A stretch of DNA of 64,000 nucleotides from Spongiactinospora rosea. GTDB lineage: Bacteria; Actinomycetota; Actinomycetes; Streptosporangiales; Streptosporangiaceae. The notes under the pieces are model-generated. The model saw nothing but the letters and a program-made list of their open reading frames with translations, was not told where the DNA came from and did no database searches. The stretch is from contig NZ_QMEY01000018.1 in NCBI RefSeq assembly GCF_003315795.1, positions 121,701 through 185,700 on the forward strand. Reading direction: 5' to 3'. A program made the position numbers and the translations under genes. This document shows, piece by piece, positions 24,253-32,159 of the stretch. Position 1 is the stretch's first letter; every line of letters begins with the position of its first letter.

Positions 24253-25369
24253 GGACGTCCTCCTCCATGAAGAAGTCGTCGTCGGCGTCGCCCGCCGTCA
24301 CCTCGGGCCGGGGCTCATAAGCGGGTCCTTCGAGTTCCTTCACGTGCTCTTCCGGCTCGACTTCATCAAAGGTGGCGAGCAGTTCCTTGCCGGCCGTCTC
24401 GTTGAACAGGCCCTGGTCGATGGCCGCCCGGACGACGTCGGCCCTGGCGCGAGCCTGAACGACCTGCAACTCGTACTCGCTCTGGATCTTGCGCTGGGCG
24501 GCGCTGTGTTCGCGGTCGGCCAGGGCGGCGTATCGGTCGGCGATCTGCTGGCCGTTGAGACCGGGAACGGTGACGTACAGACTGTCGGCGGCACCGGGAC
24601 CGCTGCTCAGGAAGTCCTTGTACTCGGCGGCTCCGGTGATGTGCTGATCCCGGTCGAGGGCCGCCTCCTGCCGGGCGAAGTCATTGGCGCTGTGGCCCTT
24701 GACCTGCAGGTAATCCTGCTCATCGAGTTCGAAGTCGCGGTCGAGCTTGCGTCTGGCGTCGCGAAGGCCGTGTTCGCCCTGGATGTTGTGCAGGCTGGTC
24801 TCGTAGTGCCGCCGCCCCTGGGCGATCTCGTCGGGGGCGTGTACGTCGAGGCCGGCGAACCCGGCCGTCATACCGGGCAGCGCGCACGGCACCAGGGTCG
24901 CGTACGCCTTCACCTGGGCATGCACCACCGTCCACAAGTCGTGGACCTCGTCCAGCCCGTGACTTCGGCCGAGTTCGAAGAGCTTGTGGTAAGCCCGGAT
25001 GTAGGTGACCAGGTGCTCGGTGACGTCGGTCAGGCCGGCGCGCACCACCTCGATCGGCTCCTCGACCGTGCAGCGGAACTGTACGGCGATCGTGAAGTCG
25101 TGGGCGCCGGAGGAGTTGATCGGTACGTTGATCGTGGTCGAGTGGTCCTTGGACATGTCCACGACGCTGACGCTCTCCCCGTACAGCACGTGCGGCTCGT
25201 CGCCGCGCAGCCGCCGATCGCCCAGCACGAACGTGCCGTCGTACCCGAAGACGAGCCGCTGGTGCGGGAGCTGGCGGGGCAGGCTGGAGATCAGGCGCCG
25301 GGGTTTGCTCAGGAACCCCTGCTTGGTGACGGGCTCTAGCGGAATCTGGCTGATCACCGGGTAGCTCAT
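24245..25369 (-). CDS. Hypothetical protein with SPFH-like N-terminal half
   Basis: 374 residues, no signal peptide or membrane helix. Residues ~35-160 (LVFGYDGTFVLGDRRLRGDE; FTIAVQFRCTVEEPIEVVRA; VTEHLVTYIRAYHKLFELGR) have the beta-rich then helical look of band-7/SPFH domains. The second half is a long charged helical region (AQRKIQSEYELQVVQARARA) with an acidic end (DADDDFFMEEDVRG). SPFH proteins form membrane-associated ring scaffolds; the assignment is by pattern only. ATGA overlap with the NTPase upstream and 8-bp overlap with the DUF4407 gene downstream imply a fixed stoichiometric partnership. Confidence 0.5.
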   Translation of the reverse strand: MSYPVISQIPLEPVTKQGFLSKPRRLISSLPRQLPHQRLVFGYDGTFVLGDRRLRGDEPHVLYGESVSVVDMSKDHSTTINVPINSSGAHDFTIAVQFRCTVEEPIEVVRAGLTDVTEHLVTYIRAYHKLFELGRSHGLDEVHDLWTVVHAQVKAYATLVPCALPGMTAGFAGLDVHAPDEIAQGRRHYETSLHNIQGEHGLRDARRKLDRDFELDEQDYLQVKGHSANDFARQEAALDRDQHITGAAEYKDFLSSGPGAADSLYVTVPGLNGQQIADRYAALADREHSAAQRKIQSEYELQVVQARARADVVRAAIDQGLFNETAGKELLATFDEVEPEEHVKELEGPAYEPRPEVTAGDADDDFFMEEDVRG

Positions 25370-27393
25370 GGACGCTTTCCAATGGTGTCGAGGGACAGGA
25401 CAGCGGGGCTCAAGAAGATCCGGAGCAGTGACAGGAGAAGTTCCAGCCGGTTCTGGTCGGTGTTTCGGGCGATGGCGTAACGCCGCAGGTCATGGGCCAG
25501 CAGCGGACGTTCCTTCGCGGGGAGCGCCTCGACGAGCCCTGCGAGCAGGGCGCGGACAAGGTCGCGGTCACCGGTATCGCGCCCGTCGAAGGCGCAGACG
25601 GCGTCGTACAGGGCGGCCAGAGCTTCCTTTCGGTGAGGGCGCTTGACCAGGACCGCCGACCACAGTTCGGCGAGGAGGGTGGCCGATTCGGGGCAGTTGC
25701 GCAGGTGAACGGTGACCGTGGGGATCCCGGTACCGTCCGCGTGAGCCGACAGCACGCTCAAGATCGCCCGAATCAGCGGGTCGATCGCACGGCCGACCCG
25801 CCGGTCGTTGCCGATCTTGCGCGCGAACAGGTCGAGCAACGGGAGTGCGTTGCCGGCGGCCTCCGTCAGCGTCGCGAACAGGCGGGCCAGTGCGATCTCC
25901 GCGTGCCGGACGGGCTTCTCGCTGTCCCTGACCTGCAACCAGAGCATCCGGGCCGCCTCCGATGGGAACCGGATCCCCAGCTCACCGGACCAGGCGAGGG
26001 CGGCGGTGAACTTGGGTCGGGCGGCGGAGGCCAGCGTCCACGAGGTGACCGTACGCAGAACCTCCGGACGGGTCGTCTCGTCCAGGCACAGCCATGAGAT
26101 GGCCATCGCGGCGGTGGCCTGACTGCGCATGACGCCCCTGCCGCGGGCCCATGGAGTGAGAAAAGTGCCTTCCACGTGCGAGTAGCCCGCGACGGAGGCC
26201 AGAACCGCCACACCCCTGGCGATCTCCGCCTGCACGCTCGGATCGCGTAGTGCGGCGCACTCATTGAGCCATTCGGTGACCGGATCCCACAGCCGCATGC
26301 CGTGTCGCTGGTACAGCTCCCGCATCACGTGTGTTCGGTGACTCGGGACCTTGAACTCCAGCCTGCGTTGCGGCGACAGGCTGAAAAGCGAGCCTTCCTT
26401 CACCCGGAGCAGGCGGCGGCTCGGCATCGGATCATCCGCCGAGATGACATCCGGTTCCCCGCCGATACCGGCGATGGACTCCAGCCGGGCGAGCAGCGAC
26501 TCGAAGCCGTTCTCGGGGAGGCCGGCGGTGAAGGCCATGGCGGCCATCTCGAACAGCTCACCGCGAGTACGCTCGCCATCGAACCAGGTGACCACGTCGC
26601 GCCGCCCGGCGGCCTCCAGCCAGCCGAGCGCCTTGTCCAACGGAACCCCTGAGGCCAGCTCGCGCGCCAGCCTCACCACGTCGGCCATGGCATGGTCGGT
26701 GGTGATCTGGGCGGCCGCCTCGTCGGCGACCTCAGGCGCCACCCGGTGAGCCCGCAGGACTTCGCAGGCCGGGGGCGGTAGCCAGGAAACCTGGTCTCCT
26801 TCTGGCAGTGAGGTGGCCGTCCCCGTGATCACCAGGTAAGCCTCGGCATCGCGGACGCGGCGCCTGATCTCGCGTACGTGAAAGTCGGCGATGCTCCCGT
26901 CAACGTCGTCCTTGGGCCAGTCGCACAACAGATAGCCGTGGGCCTTCCGGTATTCGCGGGCGGCCAGCCTTTCCAGTGTGTGCACCGGGCTGAGCTCCAC
27001 CACGTCGCGCCGCGCGCCGACGAAGTCATGAAGCAGATTGAGCGCCGCCGTCCGGCGGCCCGTGCCGGTCTTCCCGATCAAGGCCACGATGTTGCCGTTC
27101 CCCAAGCGTTCGGCGGCGGCCTCGTAGCCGGCGTGGCGCGCGAAGCAGGCGCGAGCCTCCTCCATCTCGTACTGGGATACGGGGCCGGACGTGCGGCGAG
27201 ACTTGGGGCGGGAACCCGAGATGCCGAAAGAGGCTCCTCCGATGTCGCCGTGGATGTGGTTGATGACGGTCTGGACCTGGGAGACCTGCGCGAAGATCTC
27301 GTCCGTCGCCTCGGCCTGGTCGGTCAGATCGACCGGCGTGGCCTCCTCGCCGATCAGTACCCCTTCGCCCGGTGAGTCAGTTTCGGATGCCAA
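25366..27393 (-). CDS. STAND-like NTPase with altered P-loop
   Basis: 675 residues. After an acidic N-terminal tail there is a short Gly/Ile motif (VINHIHGDIGGASFGISG, about residues 43-60) and then an NTPase core: IVALIGKTGTGRRTAALNLL (Walker A-like, but Arg replaces the expected Lys of GKT/S), AYLVITGTATSLPEGD and LLCDWPKDDVDG as a possible Walker B region. The C-terminal ~400 residues are helical and repeat-like, as in STAND signalling proteins. These are molecular switches of immunity and cell-death systems. It overlaps the cyclase-like gene by 17 bp. Actual NTP hydrolysis is uncertain because of the Arg. Confidence 0.6.
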   Translation of the reverse strand: MASETDSPGEGVLIGEEATPVDLTDQAEATDEIFAQVSQVQTVINHIHGDIGGASFGISGSRPKSRRTSGPVSQYEMEEARACFARHAGYEAAAERLGNGNIVALIGKTGTGRRTAALNLLHDFVGARRDVVELSPVHTLERLAAREYRKAHGYLLCDWPKDDVDGSIADFHVREIRRRVRDAEAYLVITGTATSLPEGDQVSWLPPPACEVLRAHRVAPEVADEAAAQITTDHAMADVVRLARELASGVPLDKALGWLEAAGRRDVVTWFDGERTRGELFEMAAMAFTAGLPENGFESLLARLESIAGIGGEPDVISADDPMPSRRLLRVKEGSLFSLSPQRRLEFKVPSHRTHVMRELYQRHGMRLWDPVTEWLNECAALRDPSVQAEIARGVAVLASVAGYSHVEGTFLTPWARGRGVMRSQATAAMAISWLCLDETTRPEVLRTVTSWTLASAARPKFTAALAWSGELGIRFPSEAARMLWLQVRDSEKPVRHAEIALARLFATLTEAAGNALPLLDLFARKIGNDRRVGRAIDPLIRAILSVLSAHADGTGIPTVTVHLRNCPESATLLAELWSAVLVKRPHRKEALAALYDAVCAFDGRDTGDRDLVRALLAGLVEALPAKERPLLAHDLRRYAIARNTDQNRLELLLSLLRIFLSPAVLSLDTIGKRP

Positions 27394-28306
27394 AGTTGAT
27401 CTCCTCCCCGGAAATGGGGGCGCTGATCAGGTTGACGGTCATCTGGTCGGCGTTGAACTGCTGCGCGAACTGCTTCACGGCGGCGTCGACACGCACCAGC
27501 TCTTCCAGGGACCGCAGCAGGTCGTCGCGCGACTCCGGGGCGGCTGGTCGCCCCTGCTCGGACCGGAACTCCTTGATCTTCGCGAACAGCTTTCGGGCAC
27601 CACCGAGGCCGGTCTCGGTGCCGTAGGCGCCCAGACGTTCGAGGGCGCCACCGGCGATCAGCGCCCACAGGGTGTCGGCGACCTCAGGCAGATTGTCCAT
27701 GTCGAGAGTTCCTTTCTGACCCAGGTCTTCTGAGGGGATCCACATCCAGGCGACTTCGGTGCGTTCCTTGGTCGGCACTTCCAGCCGGGTGAAGGACTCT
27801 GGCCGGTAAGAGGTGTGGAGCTGCCGGACGACTTCCTCGTAGAGCCGATCGGTGAGGACCAGCACCAGGTCGGCGCGCGGGTTCATCTTCAGGGCGGTAC
27901 GGGCGGCCTCCGCGTCGCGCAGCCGGCAGGTGGTCACGACGACCTGGCCGACGAAGCCCATCGCGCCACGTTTCACGACCCCGTGGCCGATGGCGATGCG
28001 TATCCGCAGGCGGGCGTCGTCCCGGCGTTCGCGGTTGTGGTCGTGGAGCGCCTTGCGCACGCGGTGCACCAGGTCGTCGATGACCCGGAGCTCGGGCTCC
28101 CCCTGCGGGAGGACGATGACCTCGCCGTCGCCGGCTTCCTGGCGGGCCCAGGTCTCGCGGCGCAGGCCCGCCTCTCGTGCGCCGCGGTCCATGACCTGGG
28201 CAAGACCCGACTGGATCGAGTCGTGCCGCAGGTCGTCGCCGCGGCCGTATCCTTCCGCATCGACCGCCACGACCAGGCGGCGGCTGAAATCAGAATCAAG
28301 CATCAT
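27377..28306 (-). CDS. Class III nucleotide-cyclase-like protein
   Basis: 309 residues. The first ~190 show the class III cyclase fold: RRLVVAVDAEGYGRGDDLRH holds the first metal Asp, RQEAGDGEVIVLPQGEPE the second (GDG), and RIRIAIGHGVVKRGAMGFVG plus VVVTTCRLRDAEAART correspond to the strand and the helix that normally carries the transition-state Asn (here Thr/Cys), so catalysis may be lost or changed. The last 22 residues (288-309) read TVNLISAPISGEEINFGIRN and resemble the N-terminal motif of the next protein. Coding overlaps that gene by 17 bp. It may generate or sense a nucleotide read by the upstream Crp-like factor. Confidence 0.65.
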   Translation of the reverse strand: MMLDSDFSRRLVVAVDAEGYGRGDDLRHDSIQSGLAQVMDRGAREAGLRRETWARQEAGDGEVIVLPQGEPELRVIDDLVHRVRKALHDHNRERRDDARLRIRIAIGHGVVKRGAMGFVGQVVVTTCRLRDAEAARTALKMNPRADLVLVLTDRLYEEVVRQLHTSYRPESFTRLEVPTKERTEVAWMWIPSEDLGQKGTLDMDNLPEVADTLWALIAGGALERLGAYGTETGLGGARKLFAKIKEFRSEQGRPAAPESRDDLLRSLEELVRVDAAVKQFAQQFNADQMTVNLISAPISGEEINFGIRN

Positions 28307-28408
28307 GTCACCTTGTGGTTGGGATAACGATCGATCAGCGTGGTCGGGGAGATCGACGGGGATAGAGTCTGGCGAAGATCGCGTCGCCTCAAGACGTACC
28401 GGTACGCT

Positions 28409-29122
28409 TCAGCGAAAATTAGTCAGGCCGGTCGGGTCGACGATGATCTTCCGGCGGTGACCGGGGTCGATGAGCTCAAGTTCCTTGAAGCGTCGGATGG
28501 CTTTGAAGACGGCGTCCTTTCTGGCCCCGACGAGATTGGCGATCTCCTCGTGGGTGAGATCGACCCCGAGGTACCGCTTGCCGTCGGCTCTGTCGACCCC
28601 GTGCCGATCGGAGATCTCCACGAGCACCTTCGCGACCCGCACCGGCACGCTGAACTGGGCGAAGTCGGTCCTTCTCCGGTTGGCCCAGTCGAGCCGGTCG
28701 GCGATCATCCTGGCCAGTGCATTCCATGCGGCCGGGTGGCGATCGAGGAAGTCGGTGAACGCCTGTGCCCGTATGACGTGCACCAACATCGGACTGCACG
28801 CGGTCACCATGGCCGATCTCGGCTGCCTGCGCAGAGCCGCCAGTTCGCCGACCACATCGCCGCTCACGCGAATGCCCAGCATGGCCGCCCCGCCCGATTC
28901 CAGGTAGGCCATCACCTTCACGCACGCAGTGAGCCGCTGACCTGGGATGGACCTCAGGAGAAAGACCTCGGACCTCTCTGGATCTCCTTGGTGGATGAGT
29001 GCTTCGCCGGTCTGCCGCGGGGACGACGGCGCGAGAGCCAGGAGCTCCGCCCGCTCCTCCGGGCTGAGTCTGTCCATGAGGGTGCCAACGGGCCACCTGG
29101 CGGGGATTTGATCATTTATCAC
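28409..29122 (-). CDS. Crp/Fnr family transcriptional regulator
   Basis: 237 residues. The cNMP-binding barrel includes SGDVVGELAALRRQPRSAMV, with the Gly-Glu-Leu and Arg-Ser pair of a classical phosphate-binding cassette, so cyclic nucleotide binding is likely. The long C helix (MIADRLDWANRRRTDFAQF) leads to a winged HTH (LTHEEIANLVGARKDAVFKA, IRRFKELELID). There are no FNR-type cysteines. It is first in the minus-strand operon, 103 bp before the cyclase-like gene. An almost perfect palindrome (core CGTACCGGTACG, 28395-28406) follows its stop, and a Crp-like dyad precedes the gene. Confidence 0.88.
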   Translation of the reverse strand: MINDQIPARWPVGTLMDRLSPEERAELLALAPSSPRQTGEALIHQGDPERSEVFLLRSIPGQRLTACVKVMAYLESGGAAMLGIRVSGDVVGELAALRRQPRSAMVTACSPMLVHVIRAQAFTDFLDRHPAAWNALARMIADRLDWANRRRTDFAQFSVPVRVAKVLVEISDRHGVDRADGKRYLGVDLTHEEIANLVGARKDAVFKAIRRFKELELIDPGHRRKIIVDPTGLTNFR

Positions 29123-29147
29123 GGATTAAGCGCCTTGAGTCATCGAT

Positions 29148-29169
29148 GTGAAGCTGTTAGAAGCTACAC
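29148..29169. promoter_or_regulatory. Crp-like operator dyad
   Basis: GTGAAGCT (29148-29155) and AGCTACAC (29162-29169) form an inverted repeat (7 of 8 positions) around a 6-bp centre. The 22-bp length and the outer GTG/CAC are what Crp-family dimers bind. It lies 26 bp upstream of the crp/fnr start codon, suggesting autoregulation of the operon. Confidence 0.5.
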
Positions 29170-29713
29170 CCTGGAATATCTGAGAGCCAGGTGAGAATAG
29201 CCATTAGCGTGCAGGTATGTGGTGCATTGTCCGGCTTATTCCGAAAGGTGGGACGAGATCCGGGACGGCGGGAATGATGTTCCGGCGATTGGCGTGGTGT
29301 GGTGGAACATTAGCGCCGGTCTAAGCCTTATGTCCTTGTAAGGCGTGCCATAGGGCTTTTGTGATATCTGTACTTATCCGGTAGTGGCTTCGGGGGCGGC
29401 GCGGGAGCGGGGGCCGTTTGATGTGGCGTTCGTGGGGGTCGATGGGGGCATTGCGTGGTTTGAGGGGTAGGGGGCCGATGTTCCGGTCACCATGACGCCC
29501 GAGCAGGCGGGGGCGGTGCTCGGTGCGTACGCCGTCTGCGTGATCCGCTACGGGGTGTTCGACAATCCGCCCACGTACGTGGAACGGCCCGAAGGTGACC
29601 GGCGGGGAACCGGTGTCCGTGTCACCGCCCGTACGTCGATGGCCTTGGGCGGTGATCTTGCCAGGAGGGGGTGGGGGAAGGAGACTCGTGTCATGTGACG
29701 CCTTGGGAGGGAC
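29170..29713. other. Intergenic region without a credible gene
   Basis: About 540 bp, AT-rich for this window between 29170 and 29390 and G-rich after that. An open frame at 29492-29698 has no ribosome site and no protein-like composition. The region must hold the promoter of the small membrane protein at 29714; I see no clear -35/-10 pair. Confidence 0.5.
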
Positions 29714-30199
29714 ATGAGCAGGGAGCGATTACCGCGTACGCTGGGCTTCGCCGCGACCGTCGTGGGGCTGTTCATCGGCCTGTCCCCCATTCCGCACAAC
29801 GGTGACAACACCTGTGGAAGCGCGTTCGTGCCGGACGGCTACTTCCAGTGCCCCGCCGACCAGAACGCCCGGCGGCTGCTCGCGGGGATCTTCCTCATCC
29901 CGGGTCTGATCATGATCATCGCGGGGGGTGGCGGCAAGGGGAGGAAGAAGGGCGGGTCCGACGATCCGCCTGGGCCGGAACGGTGGCAGCCGGGGGATCT
30001 CGTGATCGACGCCCGCGGCCGGTTGTTCGTCCGGGCGGACGGGGAGGATGAAAGGCTCGGCCGGCCATGGGCCCTGCCGGCGCACGACACTCTCGACATG
30101 TCCGGCCGGCCCATGGTCCCGCGGGGGGTGGCCGGGGAGTGGGAGCCCACCCGGCCGCTGGCGCTGCTGGTGCGCCATGGACGTCCGAGCCGAACCTAG
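29714..30199 (+). CDS. Small membrane protein, unknown function
   Basis: 161 residues with GGGAGGG just before ATG 29714. Two hydrophobic segments (LGFAATVVGLFIGLSPI; LLAGIFLIPGLIMIIAGGGG) bracket a short external loop with two cysteines (NTCGSAFVPDGYFQCPADQN), a pattern common to small actinobacterial membrane proteins. The cytoplasmic tail (GKGRKKGGSDDPPG onward) is basic then Pro-rich and contains GDLVIDARGRLFVRADGED, possibly a small beta unit. Function unknown. Its stop overlaps the convergent erythromycin-esterase-family gene by 3-4 bp. Confidence 0.6.
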   Translation: MSRERLPRTLGFAATVVGLFIGLSPIPHNGDNTCGSAFVPDGYFQCPADQNARRLLAGIFLIPGLIMIIAGGGGKGRKKGGSDDPPGPERWQPGDLVIDARGRLFVRADGEDERLGRPWALPAHDTLDMSGRPMVPRGVAGEWEPTRPLALLVRHGRPSRT

Positions 30200-31512
30200 A
30201 ACACCTCGCGTACCTCCGGCGGGGAGCAGCCGATCGCGGCATCGTCGGGGGTGGCGGCGGTGACCTCGGGCAGGTGGACGATGAGGTCGTAGGCGTCCAG
30301 CGCGCTCGTGGGGGCGTAGTACTCGCCCAGGCCGGCGCGTTGCACGGTGGCGGCTCGGACGGCGTCCGCGTCGGCCGGTGACAGTCGTCGCAGGTCGGTG
30401 GCGAAGGGGCCGTCGTGGCTCGCGTGCATGAGGGCGTCGAGGCTGCCCGGCTCCGGGGCCCGCATCGGGGCGAAGAGGGTGCCGGACTGGAAGGCCACGG
30501 GGTCGGGGTTGAGCATGCGGCCGGTCCCGGAGGTGGTGCCGATGATCAGGTAGTCCTCGCCCAGCCGGTCGGCCAGGTGGACGCCCAGCGGGGTGACCGG
30601 GTCCATGCCGGGGAGTACGGCACGCTGGCGCTGGATGTGGCCGTTGTGGGCGGCCAGAACGATCCTTTCCTGGCGTTGCAGAATCCATTCGACCGTGTCG
30701 GCGATCTCGGCGTCGCGGTTGAACAGCACGCTCTGCTGGTCGCCGCGGACCATGTCGCGGACGACCGAGTCCAGGGTGAGCGCCAGGTGCATGGACCGCA
30801 GCGCCCGCTCGAACCCCTCGGCGGTGGTGCGCCGCACGTACTCCGACCGGCGGCCCCGCATGCGCGCGGCGAGACCGGCGAGGCCCGCGGTCAGCGCGTC
30901 CTTCGACGCGGCGGGGAGGCCGGCGTAGGCGGCCAGGGCCGTGGGGATGCCGAACGCGGACGTCGCCGCGGCGGCCGCGGCGGTCTCGCGGAGGGCCGGG
31001 TCGAACCGGAAGTCGGGATCGGCTCGGGCGAGGTAGGCGAGGACGGCGTCGAGGGCGGGGAGCACGGAGGCGTTCTGGCCGCCCAGGTCGATGCCGTAGA
31101 AGCCGACGGGCCGCGCGGCGGAGCCGTTGTGCCTGCGCATCCACGCCAGGTGCGCGCCCATCTCCCGCCACAGGCCCATCAGGGACGTCAGGCCGTACGC
31201 CATGACCTCGTCCAGCCGGTCCTCACCGCCACGGACCCACGCGTCGGCCCTCCAGCCCTCGGTGAATCCGGTCTCCATCGCGTACGCGCCGAAGCCGTGC
31301 CGCTCGGTGAGGTGGCGCAGGACGCGGTGGCGCAACAGAAAGAACTCGCGGTTGTAGTGCGCGCTCTCGCCGATCGCCACGATCCGCGCGTCACCGATCG
31401 CGTCGTCCAGCCATTCCAGGTCGTCCGGCGCGGCGGCCGGGTCCAGCGTGCGCAGCGGGATCACCGCCCTGTCGCTGAGCCGGGGCGGTGTCGTGGCCGG
31501 GTGCGTGGTCAT
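30196..31512 (-). CDS. Erythromycin esterase family protein
   Basis: 438 residues, the size of EreA/EreB/EreC. Diagnostic patterns: ARIVAIGESAHYNREFFLLR near residue 45 (catalytic Glu and the His that activates water), YAMETGFTEGW, and IVLAAHNGHIQRQRAVLPG with the second active-site His. Ere enzymes open the lactone ring of 14-membered macrolides, but many family members have other or unknown substrates, so resistance is only possible. It diverges from an ArsR-like regulator, with a palindromic operator between them. Confidence 0.82.
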   Translation of the reverse strand: MTTHPATTPPRLSDRAVIPLRTLDPAAAPDDLEWLDDAIGDARIVAIGESAHYNREFFLLRHRVLRHLTERHGFGAYAMETGFTEGWRADAWVRGGEDRLDEVMAYGLTSLMGLWREMGAHLAWMRRHNGSAARPVGFYGIDLGGQNASVLPALDAVLAYLARADPDFRFDPALRETAAAAAATSAFGIPTALAAYAGLPAASKDALTAGLAGLAARMRGRRSEYVRRTTAEGFERALRSMHLALTLDSVVRDMVRGDQQSVLFNRDAEIADTVEWILQRQERIVLAAHNGHIQRQRAVLPGMDPVTPLGVHLADRLGEDYLIIGTTSGTGRMLNPDPVAFQSGTLFAPMRAPEPGSLDALMHASHDGPFATDLRRLSPADADAVRAATVQRAGLGEYYAPTSALDAYDLIVHLPEVTAATPDDAAIGCSPPEVREVF

Positions 31513-31532
31513 CGGTGCCTCTTCCTGAATAG

Positions 31533-31546
31533 TCCCAACTTTGGGA
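31533..31546. promoter_or_regulatory. Palindromic operator between esterase gene and regulator
   Basis: TCCCAA-CT-TTGGGA at 31533-31546 is a perfect 6-bp inverted repeat with a 2-bp centre. A related half site (TGGGAA) follows at 31560-31565 in front of the GTG start at 31575. The 62-bp space holds both divergent promoters. It is probably bound by the product of the adjacent winged-helix gene. Confidence 0.5.
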
Positions 31547-31574
31547 AAAGTATCAGATATGGGAACATTGCTGA

Positions 31575-32159
31575 GTGGACACCCTGGAGTTGATCTTGCA
31601 TCCGGTCCGGCTGCGCATCATGTGGGCGCTGTCGGGCGGGCGCACCCGCACGACGTCCGACCTGTGCGAGAGCCTGCCCGACGTACCCAAGACCACCCTG
31701 TACCGGCACGTCGGCCTGCTCGCCGACGCCGGACTGCTGGAAGTCGCCGACGAGCAGCGGGTGCGCGGCATGATCGAGCGGTATTACCGGCTCCGGCGCG
31801 ACGCCGCCCAGATCGATCCCGGCACGGCCAAGGCGATGTCGCTCCAGGACCACCGCCACGGGTTCGCGGCGGCCATGGCGGCTCTGCTCGCCGAGTTCAA
31901 CGCCTATCTCGAACGTCCCGGAGCCGATCCGGCCACGGATCAGGTGGGGTATCGGCAGGGGACGCTGTGGCTGCGCCCGGAGGAGATGGCGCAGATGGCG
32001 GATGAGCTGCGGGAGATGTTCGGAGCGCGCGCCGGGAACGGGCCGGGGGAGGGGCGCAGGCCGTACATGATCAGCCCGATCTTCTTCCCCATGGACTCCA
32101 TGGACCCCTTGGACCCCGCGGACCCTATGGAGAAGGAGAAGGGCGAAGGTGACCCGTGA
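31575..32159 (+). CDS. ArsR-like winged-helix transcriptional regulator
   Basis: 194 residues from GTG 31575. LELILHPVRLRIMWALSGGR then TTSDLCESLPDVPKTTLYRH and VGLLADAGLLEVADEQRVRG form a typical ArsR/PadR-like winged helix in the first 75 residues. The remainder is a helical dimer/effector region (FAAAMAALLAEFNAYLE). The C-terminus is odd: FFPMDSMDPLDPADPMEKEK, a degenerate Met-Asp-Pro repeat. It is coded by a tract that overlaps the end of the convergent FAD enzyme gene by 35 bp. No metal-binding cysteines seen. Likely controls the divergent esterase-family gene. Confidence 0.8.
   Translation: MDTLELILHPVRLRIMWALSGGRTRTTSDLCESLPDVPKTTLYRHVGLLADAGLLEVADEQRVRGMIERYYRLRRDAAQIDPGTAKAMSLQDHRHGFAAAMAALLAEFNAYLERPGADPATDQVGYRQGTLWLRPEEMAQMADELREMFGARAGNGPGEGRRPYMISPIFFPMDSMDPLDPADPMEKEKGEGDP

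Noticed and set aside
22927..29122. Interpreting the cyclase/NTPase operon as a classical CBASS system
   Set aside because: The cyclase-like protein has a class III fold pattern (VVAVDAEGYG, GDGEV), not the CD-NTase motif, and no Cap effector, E1/E2 or TRIP13-like gene is present.
29492..29698. 68-codon frame upstream of the small membrane protein
   Set aside because: No ribosome site and no protein-like composition.
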